Assembly (NCBI GenBank): GCA_035691285.1
Contig: DASSJI010000087.1
Coordinates: forward strand, 1 to 28,647
Direction of reading: 5' to 3'
Origin: DATFEN01 sp035691285
GTDB lineage: Bacteria > Acidobacteriota > Vicinamibacteria > Fen-336
Length of the DNA stretch: 28,647 nt
This document shows, piece after piece, positions 1 to 6,475 of the stretch. The notes beneath the pieces were generated by a model. The model ran no database searches. It was not told the DNA's origin and saw only the letters and a program-made list of their open reading frames with translations. The translations under genes and the position numbers were made by a program. Numbering within the stretch: position 1 is the first letter of the stretch; the number at the start of each line of letters is the position of its first letter.

Positions 1-274
1 CTTCAGGGGCGGCCTGGGTCGAAGGCTGCGGAGCCGGCACGGAAGGCGGGGCGGGCGGCTCTGCGAGGACGGCCTCGGCTCGCGCCTCCGGCGCCGAACC
101 CGGCGTGGCGGCCGCGCGCCCGACCCGCGCCTCGAGGGCCCTGAGCCTCGCCTGGAGCCCGTGGACCTCCGCGCGCAGCGCGCTCGTCCGCGTGAGCGCT
201 ACGATCGCGAGCACCGGCACGACGAGGAGCAGGCCGAGGACGACGAGCGCGAGGAATGCGATCAGAGCCTCCAA
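1..274 (-). CDS. N-terminal part of a probable DUF2339-type membrane protein (3' truncated by window edge)
   Basis: The frame opens at a TTG codon (272-274) preceded five bases away by a near-perfect Shine-Dalgarno AAGGAGG (minus strand of 280-286), and stays open to the window edge, giving about 91 codons. The visible protein begins MEALIAFLALVVLGLLLVVP, a single strong transmembrane helix. It continues with a short coiled-coil stretch (LRAEVHGLQARLRALEARVG) and an Ala/Pro-rich linker. This order (TM, coiled coil, Pro-rich linker) is how DUF2339 integral membrane proteins begin; they then carry many more TM helices, which would lie outside the window. The family has no settled function. The name is inference from N-terminal architecture only. 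The gene follows pcm on the same strand with a 121-base gap. Confidence 0.6.
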   Translation of the reverse strand, partial: MEALIAFLALVVLGLLLVVPVLAIVALTRTSALRAEVHGLQARLRALEARVGRAAATPGSAPEARAEAVLAEPPAPPSVPAPQPSTQAAPE

Positions 275-360
275 GGAAGCCTCCTTGCAGCCGCGGGGTT
301 CGCGTCAACGAGACTCTACGTCCGAACGGAAGACGCCGGCGCGGGCGCTGTGACGGTTTG

Positions 361-392
361 CGGGCCGTCCAGGCCCGGCCGTCCAGGCCCGG
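361..392. repeat. 14-bp tandem duplication with small GC hairpin downstream of pcm
   Basis: The unit CCGTCCAGGCCCGG occurs twice in direct succession (365-378 and 379-392), ending three bases from the pcm stop codon. Positions 361-377 can fold as CGGGCC/GGCCCG with a 5-nt loop. No U-run follows on the minus strand, so it is at best a weak terminator or processing hairpin for pcm. It may be a simple slippage duplication. Confidence 0.4.
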
Positions 393-395
393 CGG

Positions 396-1112
396 CTACT
401 CGCGAACCTTGCCGGTCATGGGCACGAAGCGGACGGGCAGGACGCGCTCCTCGGTGAACGCGGCTCCCTTCCGCGTCAGCACGACCAGCTCCTGGAACTC
501 CTCTCCGACCGGCAGGATCAGCCGGCCGCCGTCCTTGAGCTGCTGCTTGAGCGGCTCGGGCACCTTGGGCGCGGCCGCAGTCACCATGATCGCGTCGAAA
601 GGTGCGGCCTCCGGCCAGCCGAGGTATCCGTCACCGGCCTGCACCGACACGCTCGGGTAGCCGAGGCGAGCCAGGCGCTCCCTGGACTCCGCGGCCAGCG
701 CCTCCACGATCTCGATCGTGTAGACCTTCGCCGCGATCTGCGCGAGGACCGCGGCCTGGTAGCCGGAGCCCGTGCCGATCTCGAGCACGGTCTCGCCGCC
801 CTGGAGACGCAGCGCCTCGGTCATGAAGGCCACGATGTACGGCTGGGAGATCGTCTGGCCGTGGCCGATGGGCAGCGGGTGGTCCTCGTAGGCGTCGGCC
901 ATCGAGGCGGGCGGCACGAACAGGTGCCGCTCCACCTTCCTCATCGCCTGGAGCGTGCGCGGGTCCTTGACGCCGCGGGCCTCGATCTGCTGCGCGACCA
1001 TGCGCTCGCGCTGGCGCGAGTAGGCGCCCTCGTCCGCCTTCTCCGCCGCGCAGGCGAGGGCCGCGCCCAGGAGCGGCGTCACGACGGGCAGGAGCTCCCG
1101 CAGCGGGTCCAT
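396..1112 (-). CDS. pcm: Protein-L-isoaspartate O-methyltransferase
   Basis: This enzyme repairs damaged proteins by methylating L-isoaspartyl residues with S-adenosylmethionine. The 238-aa product carries the family block HGQTISQP (residues 84-91), the SAM-binding motif I VLEIGTGSGYQ (109-119), a YTIEIVEALA motif II region, and the C-terminal segment GGRLILPVGEEFQELVVLTR. Residues 7-24 form a hydrophobic stretch ending in ALACAAE, which looks like an export or lipoprotein-type signal. Cytosolic Pcm lacks it, and signal-bearing homologues are known. The start is ATG 1110-1112 with a GAGG about 8 bases upstream; the frame is open further upstream, but that sequence lies over the divergent glycosylase. 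The gene is divergent from alkA with 66 bases between the starts. Identity is secure; export is inference. Confidence 0.93.
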   Translation of the reverse strand: MDPLRELLPVVTPLLGAALACAAEKADEGAYSRQRERMVAQQIEARGVKDPRTLQAMRKVERHLFVPPASMADAYEDHPLPIGHGQTISQPYIVAFMTEALRLQGGETVLEIGTGSGYQAAVLAQIAAKVYTIEIVEALAAESRERLARLGYPSVSVQAGDGYLGWPEAAPFDAIMVTAAAPKVPEPLKQQLKDGGRLILPVGEEFQELVVLTRKGAAFTEERVLPVRFVPMTGKVRE

Positions 1113-1165
1113 GGGCACGCCTCGATTGTCCGGCGGGAGCGAGGCGACGGCAAGGGGTACCGAAC

Positions 1166-1171
1166 TAGACT
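1166..1171 (+). promoter_or_regulatory. Putative -10 element (TAGACT) for the DNA glycosylase, 7 nt from the ATG
   Basis: TAGACT matches four of six bases of TATAAT and lies seven bases before the ATG at 1179, with no Shine-Dalgarno sequence between. A transcript from here would start at or next to the start codon. No convincing -35 is seen. Inference from sequence only. Confidence 0.35.
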
Positions 1172-1178
1172 CGACGGC

Positions 1179-2060
1179 ATGCTGGAGGCCGGTCCGGCCG
1201 AGCGGGCGATCCCGGTTCCGCGGGGCTACGATCTCGACGGGTCCCTCGGCATCGGCGGCGTCGCGTTCCTGGAGCCGACCGCTCGGCGCTCTCCGGGCGC
1301 GTTCCTGGCGTGCGGCTGGACGCCCGCGGGCCCGGCGACACTGCGCGTGTCCCGCGGCCGTGACCACGTCCGCGCCGAAGCCTGGGGCGCCGGCGGTGGC
1401 TGGTCGCTCGAGCGCGCTCCATCGCTGCTCGGCCTGGGGGACGACCCCGCGGCCTTCGTCCCGGCGCGACCGCCGCGGTTGCGCACGCTCGCGCGGAGGC
1501 TGCGGGGCGTCCACCTGCCTCGAACGCCCTGGGTGTTCGACACGTTGGCTGGCGTGATCCTCCAGCAGCGCGTGCGCTTTCGCGACGCGGCGCGGTCGCA
1601 CCGGCGACTCGTCGAGCGCTTCGGCGAGCCCGCCCCCGGTCCTGACGGCCTGAGGCTCCCGTTGAGCCCCGGCTGCTGGCTACGGCTGTCGAGCGACGAC
1701 TTCCGGCGCGCCGACGTCGACGGCCAGCGCGCCCGTGCGCTGCGCGCCGCGGCCCGCGAAGCCCGCCGGATCGATGCGACCTTCGGGATCGATCTCCCTT
1801 CCGCCCGGCAGACCCTCGCGAGCGTCCACGGCTGCGGCCCCTGGACCGTCGAGATGACGATGGGCCTCGCGCTCGGGGATCCCGACGCGGTGCCGACCGG
1901 CGATCTCCACCTCCCGGCGGTCGTGGCCTGGGCCCTGGCCGGCGAGCTCCGCGCCGACGATCGGCGCATGCTCGAGCTGCTCGAGCCCTATCGCGGGCAC
2001 CGCTTCCGCCTGTTGCGACTGCTCCTGCTCACGAAGGCGCCCGTGCCTCGGGTGCGATGA
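1179..2060 (+). CDS. AlkA-like DNA-3-methyladenine glycosylase (HhH-GPD superfamily)
   Basis: This is a base-excision repair enzyme that removes alkylated purines. The 293-aa product has an AlkA-like N-terminal domain, then the HhH-GPD fold. Visible family features are ILQQRV (127-132), the helix-hairpin-helix VHGCGPWTVEMT (216-227), and the catalytic aspartate in PTGDLHLP (Asp242). There is no Cys cluster for an iron-sulfur centre after the fold, so it is AlkA-like rather than Nth/MutY-like. The start ATG 1179 was chosen because the protein then begins just ahead of a conserved-looking N-terminal domain and a -10-like hexamer precedes it; the upstream open frame overlaps pcm on the other strand and is a shadow. 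The gene converges on the peroxiredoxin gene with 33 bases between the ends. Exact substrate range cannot be read from sequence. Confidence 0.88.
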   Translation: MLEAGPAERAIPVPRGYDLDGSLGIGGVAFLEPTARRSPGAFLACGWTPAGPATLRVSRGRDHVRAEAWGAGGGWSLERAPSLLGLGDDPAAFVPARPPRLRTLARRLRGVHLPRTPWVFDTLAGVILQQRVRFRDAARSHRRLVERFGEPAPGPDGLRLPLSPGCWLRLSSDDFRRADVDGQRARALRAAAREARRIDATFGIDLPSARQTLASVHGCGPWTVEMTMGLALGDPDAVPTGDLHLPAVVAWALAGELRADDRRMLELLEPYRGHRFRLLRLLLLTKAPVPRVR

Positions 2061-2093
2061 ACGCCGCCCGTAGTGCTGGTACCGCCTCGCGGA

Positions 2094-2753
2094 TCACTTC
2101 GGCTGGGGTACGATCCGCAGGTACGGCCGCGGCGCCTTCCAGCCGGCGGGGAACTTCTCCTTGGCTTCGGCGTCGGGGACGGAGGCCAGGATGATGACGT
2201 CCTCGCCCTGCTTCCAGTTCACCGGCGTCGCCACCTTGTGCTTCGCCGTGAGCTGGCACGAGTCCACGATGCGGAGCACCTCGTCGAAGTTGCGGCCCGT
2301 GCTCATCGGGTAGGTGAGCATGGCCTTGATCTTCTTGTCCGGCCCGATGACGAAGACCGACCGCACGGTGGCGTTGTCCGTGGCCGTGCGTCCCTGGGAG
2401 GTGGAGCCGGTCTCCTCGGGGAGCATGTCGTAGGCTTTCGCCACCTTCAACTCGGGGTCGCCGACAAGCGGGTAGTTGACGGCGTGGCCCTGGGTCTCCT
2501 CGATGTCCTTGGACCATCTCTGATGGTCGGCGACCGGGTCGACGCTCAGGCCCAGGATCTTGCAGTTGCGCTTCTGGAACTCGCCCTTCAGGCCGGCCAT
2601 GTAACCCAGCTCGGTCGTGCACACCGGAGTGAAGTCCTTCGGATGCGAGAACAGGACGGCCCAGCCGTCTCCGATCCACTCGTGGAAACTGATCGCGCCT
2701 TCGGTCGTCTCGGCCGTGAAGTTGGGCGCCTCGCTGTTGATCCGCAACGTCAT
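2094..2753 (-). CDS. 1-Cys peroxiredoxin (Prx6 type)
   Basis: This is a thiol peroxidase that reduces H2O2 and organic hydroperoxides. The 219-aa product carries the peroxidatic motif HPKDFTPVCTTELG with Cys45, and the long C-terminal domain typical of Prx6 (WKQGEDVIILASV, then PRPYLRIVPQ). The length matches the Prx6 family (about 210-225 aa). Two other cysteines (Cys64, Cys166) are not at the usual 2-Cys resolving position. It is the second gene of an apparent two-gene operon: its Shine-Dalgarno GAGGAGG overlaps the TGA of the upstream molybdoenzyme gene, and only ten bases separate the two coding regions. Co-expression with a sulfite-oxidase-like enzyme suggests removal of peroxide formed by, or co-occurring with, sulfur oxyanion oxidation; this link is inference. 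Confidence 0.95.
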   Translation of the reverse strand: MTLRINSEAPNFTAETTEGAISFHEWIGDGWAVLFSHPKDFTPVCTTELGYMAGLKGEFQKRNCKILGLSVDPVADHQRWSKDIEETQGHAVNYPLVGDPELKVAKAYDMLPEETGSTSQGRTATDNATVRSVFVIGPDKKIKAMLTYPMSTGRNFDEVLRIVDSCQLTAKHKVATPVNWKQGEDVIILASVPDAEAKEKFPAGWKAPRPYLRIVPQPK

Positions 2754-2763
2754 GAGAGCCTCC

Positions 2764-3951
2764 TCAGATTCGAATGCGACGCGGGATCTGCGCGTCGCTC
2801 TCCCAATAGGTGCGCTTCGCCTTCACCGCCGGGTCGTCGGGCGCCGGCTGCGCGTTGCCGAGGGTGTCGATCGCGCGCGCGACGATGCGGTGCTCCCCCG
2901 CCGCCGGGGACCCCCAGTCCAGGTGCCAGAACTTCCAGGCGAACTCGTGCTCTCGGCCCTCGTCGATCGTGGCGGGCTGCCAGGGGCCGTCGTCGACGCG
3001 GACCTCGACCCGGGCCACCGGAGCTCCCCAGGCCGCGCCGTAGATGCGGTGGCGGCCGTCCTTCACGGTCACCTTCGCCGCGATGGACTTGAGCCGCGTG
3101 CGCCCGATGGCGGTCCTCACGAAGGCCGGCTGGCCGTCCGGGCCGCGTGTCTCGCGCACCGTGACGTAGGTCTCCGCCATGAAGGTGCCCTGGAAGCGGC
3201 GATCGAGGAGCTCGATGCGCGTCAGCCACTTGACGTTGGCGATCCCGTAGAAGCGGGGTGCTATGAGCCGCAGCGGCGAGCCGCTGGCCTTCGACAGCGG
3301 CGAGCCGTTCATCTCGTAGCAGAGCAGGTTGGCCGGGTCCATGGCCTCGGCGACGGAGAGGCTGCGCGCGAAGGCCTGCTTCGCCTTGAACTCGCCGACG
3401 CGCTCGCCGAGGCCCGAGATGTACGGCAGCGTCTGCTCGCCTGCGTCGGCGCCGTAGAACACGACCTCGATCGCTTCCTTCTTGAGGCCGGCCTTCTCGA
3501 GCACCGCGGCCAGCGGCGCGCCCGCCCAGCGGGCATTGCCGATGCCCCCCTGGAACCAGTCGAAGCCGCTGTTGCCCGAGCACTCGAGCGTGAACGCCAC
3601 CTCCTTCTTCGGGAAGGCGCGCAGCTCGGCGAGGGAGTAGTTTCGCGGGCTCGCGACGAGCCCGGCGACCTCGAGCTTGTACGCGGCCGCGTCGACGTCG
3701 GGCACGCCGAAGTGCGCGATCCGGAAGAACTTGTCGGCGGGCGTCACCCAGGCGTCGAGCTGCTGCCAGTCCAGCAGCGAGACGTCACCGAGCACGGCGG
3801 GCGGCGCGGACGGCTGGTCGAGGAACGGAAGCGTCCGCTCGCCCTCGAGGGCGGCTGCGAACACGTGCGAATCCAGGAAGGCCAAGGCGGCCAGCATTCC
3901 GCTTCCCTGGGCCAGGGCCTGCCTGCGGCTGAGGGTACGAGGCTCGGTCAT
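2764..3951 (-). CDS. Tat-exported sulfite-oxidase-family molybdenum enzyme
   Basis: This is a periplasmic molybdopterin-dependent oxidoreductase, probably oxidising sulfite to sulfate. The 395-aa product begins with a twin-arginine signal (LSRRQALAQG followed by a hydrophobic GMLAALAFLDSHVFAAA). The molybdopterin domain spans about residues 85-260 and contains the Mo-ligating cysteine in FTLECSGN (Cys124). A C-terminal Ig-like Mo-co dimerisation domain follows (about 270-390: YGAAWGAPVARVEVRVDDGPW, EFAWKFWHLDW). There is no heme-b domain and no cytochrome gene beside it, so it resembles SorA or SoxC-type subunits without an obvious electron acceptor. ATG 3949-3951 has GGGAG seven bases upstream and a good -10 (TATACT) 35 bases upstream. 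Family call is firm; sulfite as the substrate is inferred. Confidence 0.9.
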   Translation of the reverse strand: MTEPRTLSRRQALAQGSGMLAALAFLDSHVFAAALEGERTLPFLDQPSAPPAVLGDVSLLDWQQLDAWVTPADKFFRIAHFGVPDVDAAAYKLEVAGLVASPRNYSLAELRAFPKKEVAFTLECSGNSGFDWFQGGIGNARWAGAPLAAVLEKAGLKKEAIEVVFYGADAGEQTLPYISGLGERVGEFKAKQAFARSLSVAEAMDPANLLCYEMNGSPLSKASGSPLRLIAPRFYGIANVKWLTRIELLDRRFQGTFMAETYVTVRETRGPDGQPAFVRTAIGRTRLKSIAAKVTVKDGRHRIYGAAWGAPVARVEVRVDDGPWQPATIDEGREHEFAWKFWHLDWGSPAAGEHRIVARAIDTLGNAQPAPDDPAVKAKRTYWESDAQIPRRIRI

Positions 3952-3986
3952 CGGTCAGCTCCCATCGAGGGTCGATGAAAGGCTGG

Positions 3987-3992
3987 AGTATA
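3987..3992 (-). promoter_or_regulatory. Putative -10 (TATACT) for the molybdoenzyme-peroxiredoxin operon
   Basis: On the minus strand TATACT matches five of six consensus bases and sits in the 56-base gap after proS, leaving a leader of roughly 28 bases with a GGGAG ribosome site. No good -35 is visible at 16-18 bases. It suggests the sulfite oxidase/peroxiredoxin pair is transcribed separately from proS. Confidence 0.45.
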
Positions 3993-4007
3993 CGGCAGAT
4001 GTCCAGC

Positions 4008-5462
4008 TCAATACGCCTGGGCGAACAGCACCTCTCCGGGCGAAGGCTGGCCGCAGCGGATGCACGCGCCTTCGACCGGCTCGGAATCCAGCGGGATCAC
4101 GCGGGTCGTCGCCTTGGTCTCCTCCTTGACCTTCGCCTCGCAGGCGGCGTCGCGGCACCAGCCGGCCACCAGGAAGCCGCGCTTCTCGGCCATGACCTGC
4201 TTGAATTCCTCCCAGGTCCTCACCCGGGTCGTGTTCTCCGCGACGAACTTCCGCGCGCGCTCGAGGAGGCCGTCCTGGATCTGGTCCAGCAGCTCTCGAA
4301 CCCTGGCGACTGCGCCCGCCAGCGGCGTGAACAGCTTCTCGCCGGTGTCGCGCCGGACGAGCACGCACTGGTCTTTCTCGACGTCCTTGGGGCCGATCTC
4401 CATCCGGATGGGCACGCCCCGCATCTCCCAGTCGCTGTACTTCCAGCCGGGCAGCTGCGTGTCCCGGTCGTCGAGGTGCGCGCGCACCCCGGCCGCCCGC
4501 AGCGCCGCCAGGGCCTCGCGGCACTTCGGCAGCACGACCTCGCCCACGTCGCCCTTCCGCGGCGGGATCGGGACGATCACCACCTGGTGCGGCGCGACCT
4601 TCGGCGGCAGGGTCAGGCCCGAGTCGTCGCCGTGGGTCATGATCAGGCCCCCGAGCATCCGGGTGGACGTCCCCCAGGAGGTGGACCACGGCTTCTGGCG
4701 CGTCTGGTCGCGGCCCAGGAACTCGATCCCGTAGGCGGTCGAGAAGTGCTGTCCCAGATTGTGCGAGGTGCCGGCCTGGAGGGCACGCCCATCCCCCATG
4801 AGGGCCTCGATCGCATAGGTGCGCAGCGCTCCCGCGAACTTCTCGCTCTCGGACTTGCGACCGTGGGCGACGGGCATCGCCAGGACCTCCTCGGAGAAGC
4901 TCCGATACACCTGGAGCATCTTCAGGGTCTCGGCCTCCGCCTCGCCCTCGGTCTCGTGGAGCGTGTGCCCTTCCTGCCAGAGGAACTCCGTCGTCCGCAG
5001 GAAGGGCCGCGTCACCTTCTCCCAGCGCACGATGTTGCACCATTGGTTGATCAGGACCGGCAGGTCCCGCCAGGAGTTGACCCACTTCGCGTACATCGAG
5101 CAGATCATCGCCTCGGAGGTGGGGCGGATCGCGAGGGGCTCGTCGAGCTCTTCGCCCCCGCCGACGGTCACCCACGCGCACTCGGGCGAGAAGCCGGCGA
5201 CGTGGGCCTTCTCCTTCTCCAGGAAGCTCTTGGGGATGAACAGCGGGAAGTAGGCGTTGACGTGGCCGGTCTCCTTGATGCGGCGGTCCATCTCGGCCTG
5301 CATGTGCTCCCAGATCGCGTAGCCGTAGGGCTTGATCACCATGCAGCCCTTGACCGGCCCGTAGTCCGCGAGGTCGGCCTTCAGCACCACGTCCAGGTAC
5401 CACTGCGAGTAGTCCTGGCTGCGCGGCGTGATCTCCTTCATGGTGCGCTTGTCGTCGCTCAA
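4008..5462 (-). CDS. proS: Prolyl-tRNA synthetase, archaeal/eukaryotic-like (type 3)
   Basis: This enzyme charges tRNA-Pro with proline. The product (484 aa from the TTG) shows class II features: motif 2 around FLRTTEFLWQEGHT and the motif-3 region MTHGDDSGLTLPPKVAP. There is no inserted editing domain between motifs 2 and 3. An anticodon-binding domain (VVIVPIPP, then PGWKYSDWEMRGVPIRMEIG) is followed by a C-terminal zinc-type domain with C-x4-C and C-x2-C pairs (GWCRDAACEA, ACIRCGQ) and a terminal Tyr. That architecture defines the type 3 ProRS also seen in Thermus and some other bacteria. The TTG at 5460-5462 is preferred: it has AGGAG five bases upstream and overlaps the terC stop as TTGA. 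The internal ATG at 5439-5441 lacks a ribosome site. It lies last in the nadB-terC-proS chain. Confidence 0.95.
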   Translation of the reverse strand: MSDDKRTMKEITPRSQDYSQWYLDVVLKADLADYGPVKGCMVIKPYGYAIWEHMQAEMDRRIKETGHVNAYFPLFIPKSFLEKEKAHVAGFSPECAWVTVGGGEELDEPLAIRPTSEAMICSMYAKWVNSWRDLPVLINQWCNIVRWEKVTRPFLRTTEFLWQEGHTLHETEGEAEAETLKMLQVYRSFSEEVLAMPVAHGRKSESEKFAGALRTYAIEALMGDGRALQAGTSHNLGQHFSTAYGIEFLGRDQTRQKPWSTSWGTSTRMLGGLIMTHGDDSGLTLPPKVAPHQVVIVPIPPRKGDVGEVVLPKCREALAALRAAGVRAHLDDRDTQLPGWKYSDWEMRGVPIRMEIGPKDVEKDQCVLVRRDTGEKLFTPLAGAVARVRELLDQIQDGLLERARKFVAENTTRVRTWEEFKQVMAEKRGFLVAGWCRDAACEAKVKEETKATTRVIPLDSEPVEGACIRCGQPSPGEVLFAQAY

Positions 5463-6475
5463 GGGGACTCCTGCGCCTTGGGGAACACGAGGGACAGCAC
5501 GACCGAGACCGCGATCGTTCCGATGATGATGCCCAGCGAGATACCGATGGGAAAGTGGCCCTCGAAGAGCCGGTTCAGCCACGCCATCTTCAGGCCGACG
5601 AAGATCAGCACGATGCCGAGGCCGTACTTGAGCATGTGGAACTTGTCGACGGCGCCGGCCAGGAGGAAGTACAGGTTCCGGAGGCCGAGGATCGCGAAGA
5701 TGTTCGAGGTGAACACGACCAGGGGCTCGCGGGTGAGACCGAAGATGGCCGGCACCGAGTCCACGGCGAAGACGATGTCGGTCATCTCGAGGAACAGCAG
5801 CGCGATGAACAGCGGCGTCGCGTGCAGCCGGCCGACCTGCTCGCGAACGAAGAAGCTCGCGCCCCGGAAGCTCTCGGTGACCGGCACGTGGCGCCTGAAG
5901 GCGCGGATCACCCAGCGCTCGTGGGGCTCGACCGGGCCCTCCTCGGGGCCGAACATCATGCGGGCCCCGGTCAGGATCAGGAAGCCGCCGAAGAGCCAGA
6001 TCACCCACTCGAACTGGAGCAGCAGCGCGCCCAGGGCGATGAAGATGGCACGGAAGACGAGCGCGCCCAGGATGCCGAAGAAGAGCACGCGGTGCTGGAA
6101 CTGCGCCGGCACCCCGAAGTAGGTCAGCACCACGACGAACACGAAGATGTTGTCGACGGACAGCGAGTACTCGACGACGTAGCCGGCCAGGAACTCGAGG
6201 GCCGTCTGCTTCGCCAGCGCCGCCGCGTCGAGCCCGGCGAGCCGCGGGTCGAGGGGGAACTGGCGCAGCATGTAGAAGTAGAAGGCGACGTTGAAGGCCA
6301 GGGCCAGGCTCACCCACACGACGCTCCAGCCGGCGGCCTCGCGCATCGACACCTTGTGCGCCTCGCGGTGGAAGATGCCCAGGTCCAAGAGCAGCAGGAG
6401 GATCACCAGCGCCGTGAAGGCGAGGTAGAACCACCAGTACTCGCCGAAAGGAAACAGCGCCACCTGCGGCATCAT
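5459..6475 (-). CDS. TerC/Alx-family integral membrane protein
   Basis: The 338-aa polytopic membrane protein has about nine hydrophobic helices and the two TerC signatures: SVDNIFVFVVVLTYFGVP in the first half and LEMTDIVFAVDSVPAIFGLT with SNIFAILGLRNLYF in the second. The acidic residues inside these helices (Asp of SVDN, Glu/Asp of EMTD and AVDS) are the conserved metal-site candidates. TerC/Alx proteins are linked to manganese export, pH response or metallation of exported proteins; the substrate here cannot be read from sequence. The ATG at 6473-6475 overlaps the nadB TGA (ATGA), and a second ATG follows immediately. Its own stop overlaps the proS TTG. It is therefore translationally coupled in the middle of a three-gene chain with no functional relation to its neighbours that I can name. 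Confidence 0.9.
   Translation of the reverse strand: MMPQVALFPFGEYWWFYLAFTALVILLLLLDLGIFHREAHKVSMREAAGWSVVWVSLALAFNVAFYFYMLRQFPLDPRLAGLDAAALAKQTALEFLAGYVVEYSLSVDNIFVFVVVLTYFGVPAQFQHRVLFFGILGALVFRAIFIALGALLLQFEWVIWLFGGFLILTGARMMFGPEEGPVEPHERWVIRAFRRHVPVTESFRGASFFVREQVGRLHATPLFIALLFLEMTDIVFAVDSVPAIFGLTREPLVVFTSNIFAILGLRNLYFLLAGAVDKFHMLKYGLGIVLIFVGLKMAWLNRLFEGHFPIGISLGIIIGTIAVSVVLSLVFPKAQESP

Noticed and set aside
2061..2093. Possible terminator between the convergent glycosylase and peroxiredoxin genes
   Set aside because: Only a GGTACC palindrome and no convincing stem or U-run was found.
3975..6122. Long plus-strand open frame opposite proS and terC
   Set aside because: Composition is His/Arg/Leu-rich without any motif, as expected for the complement of GC-rich genes; the minus-strand genes are clear.
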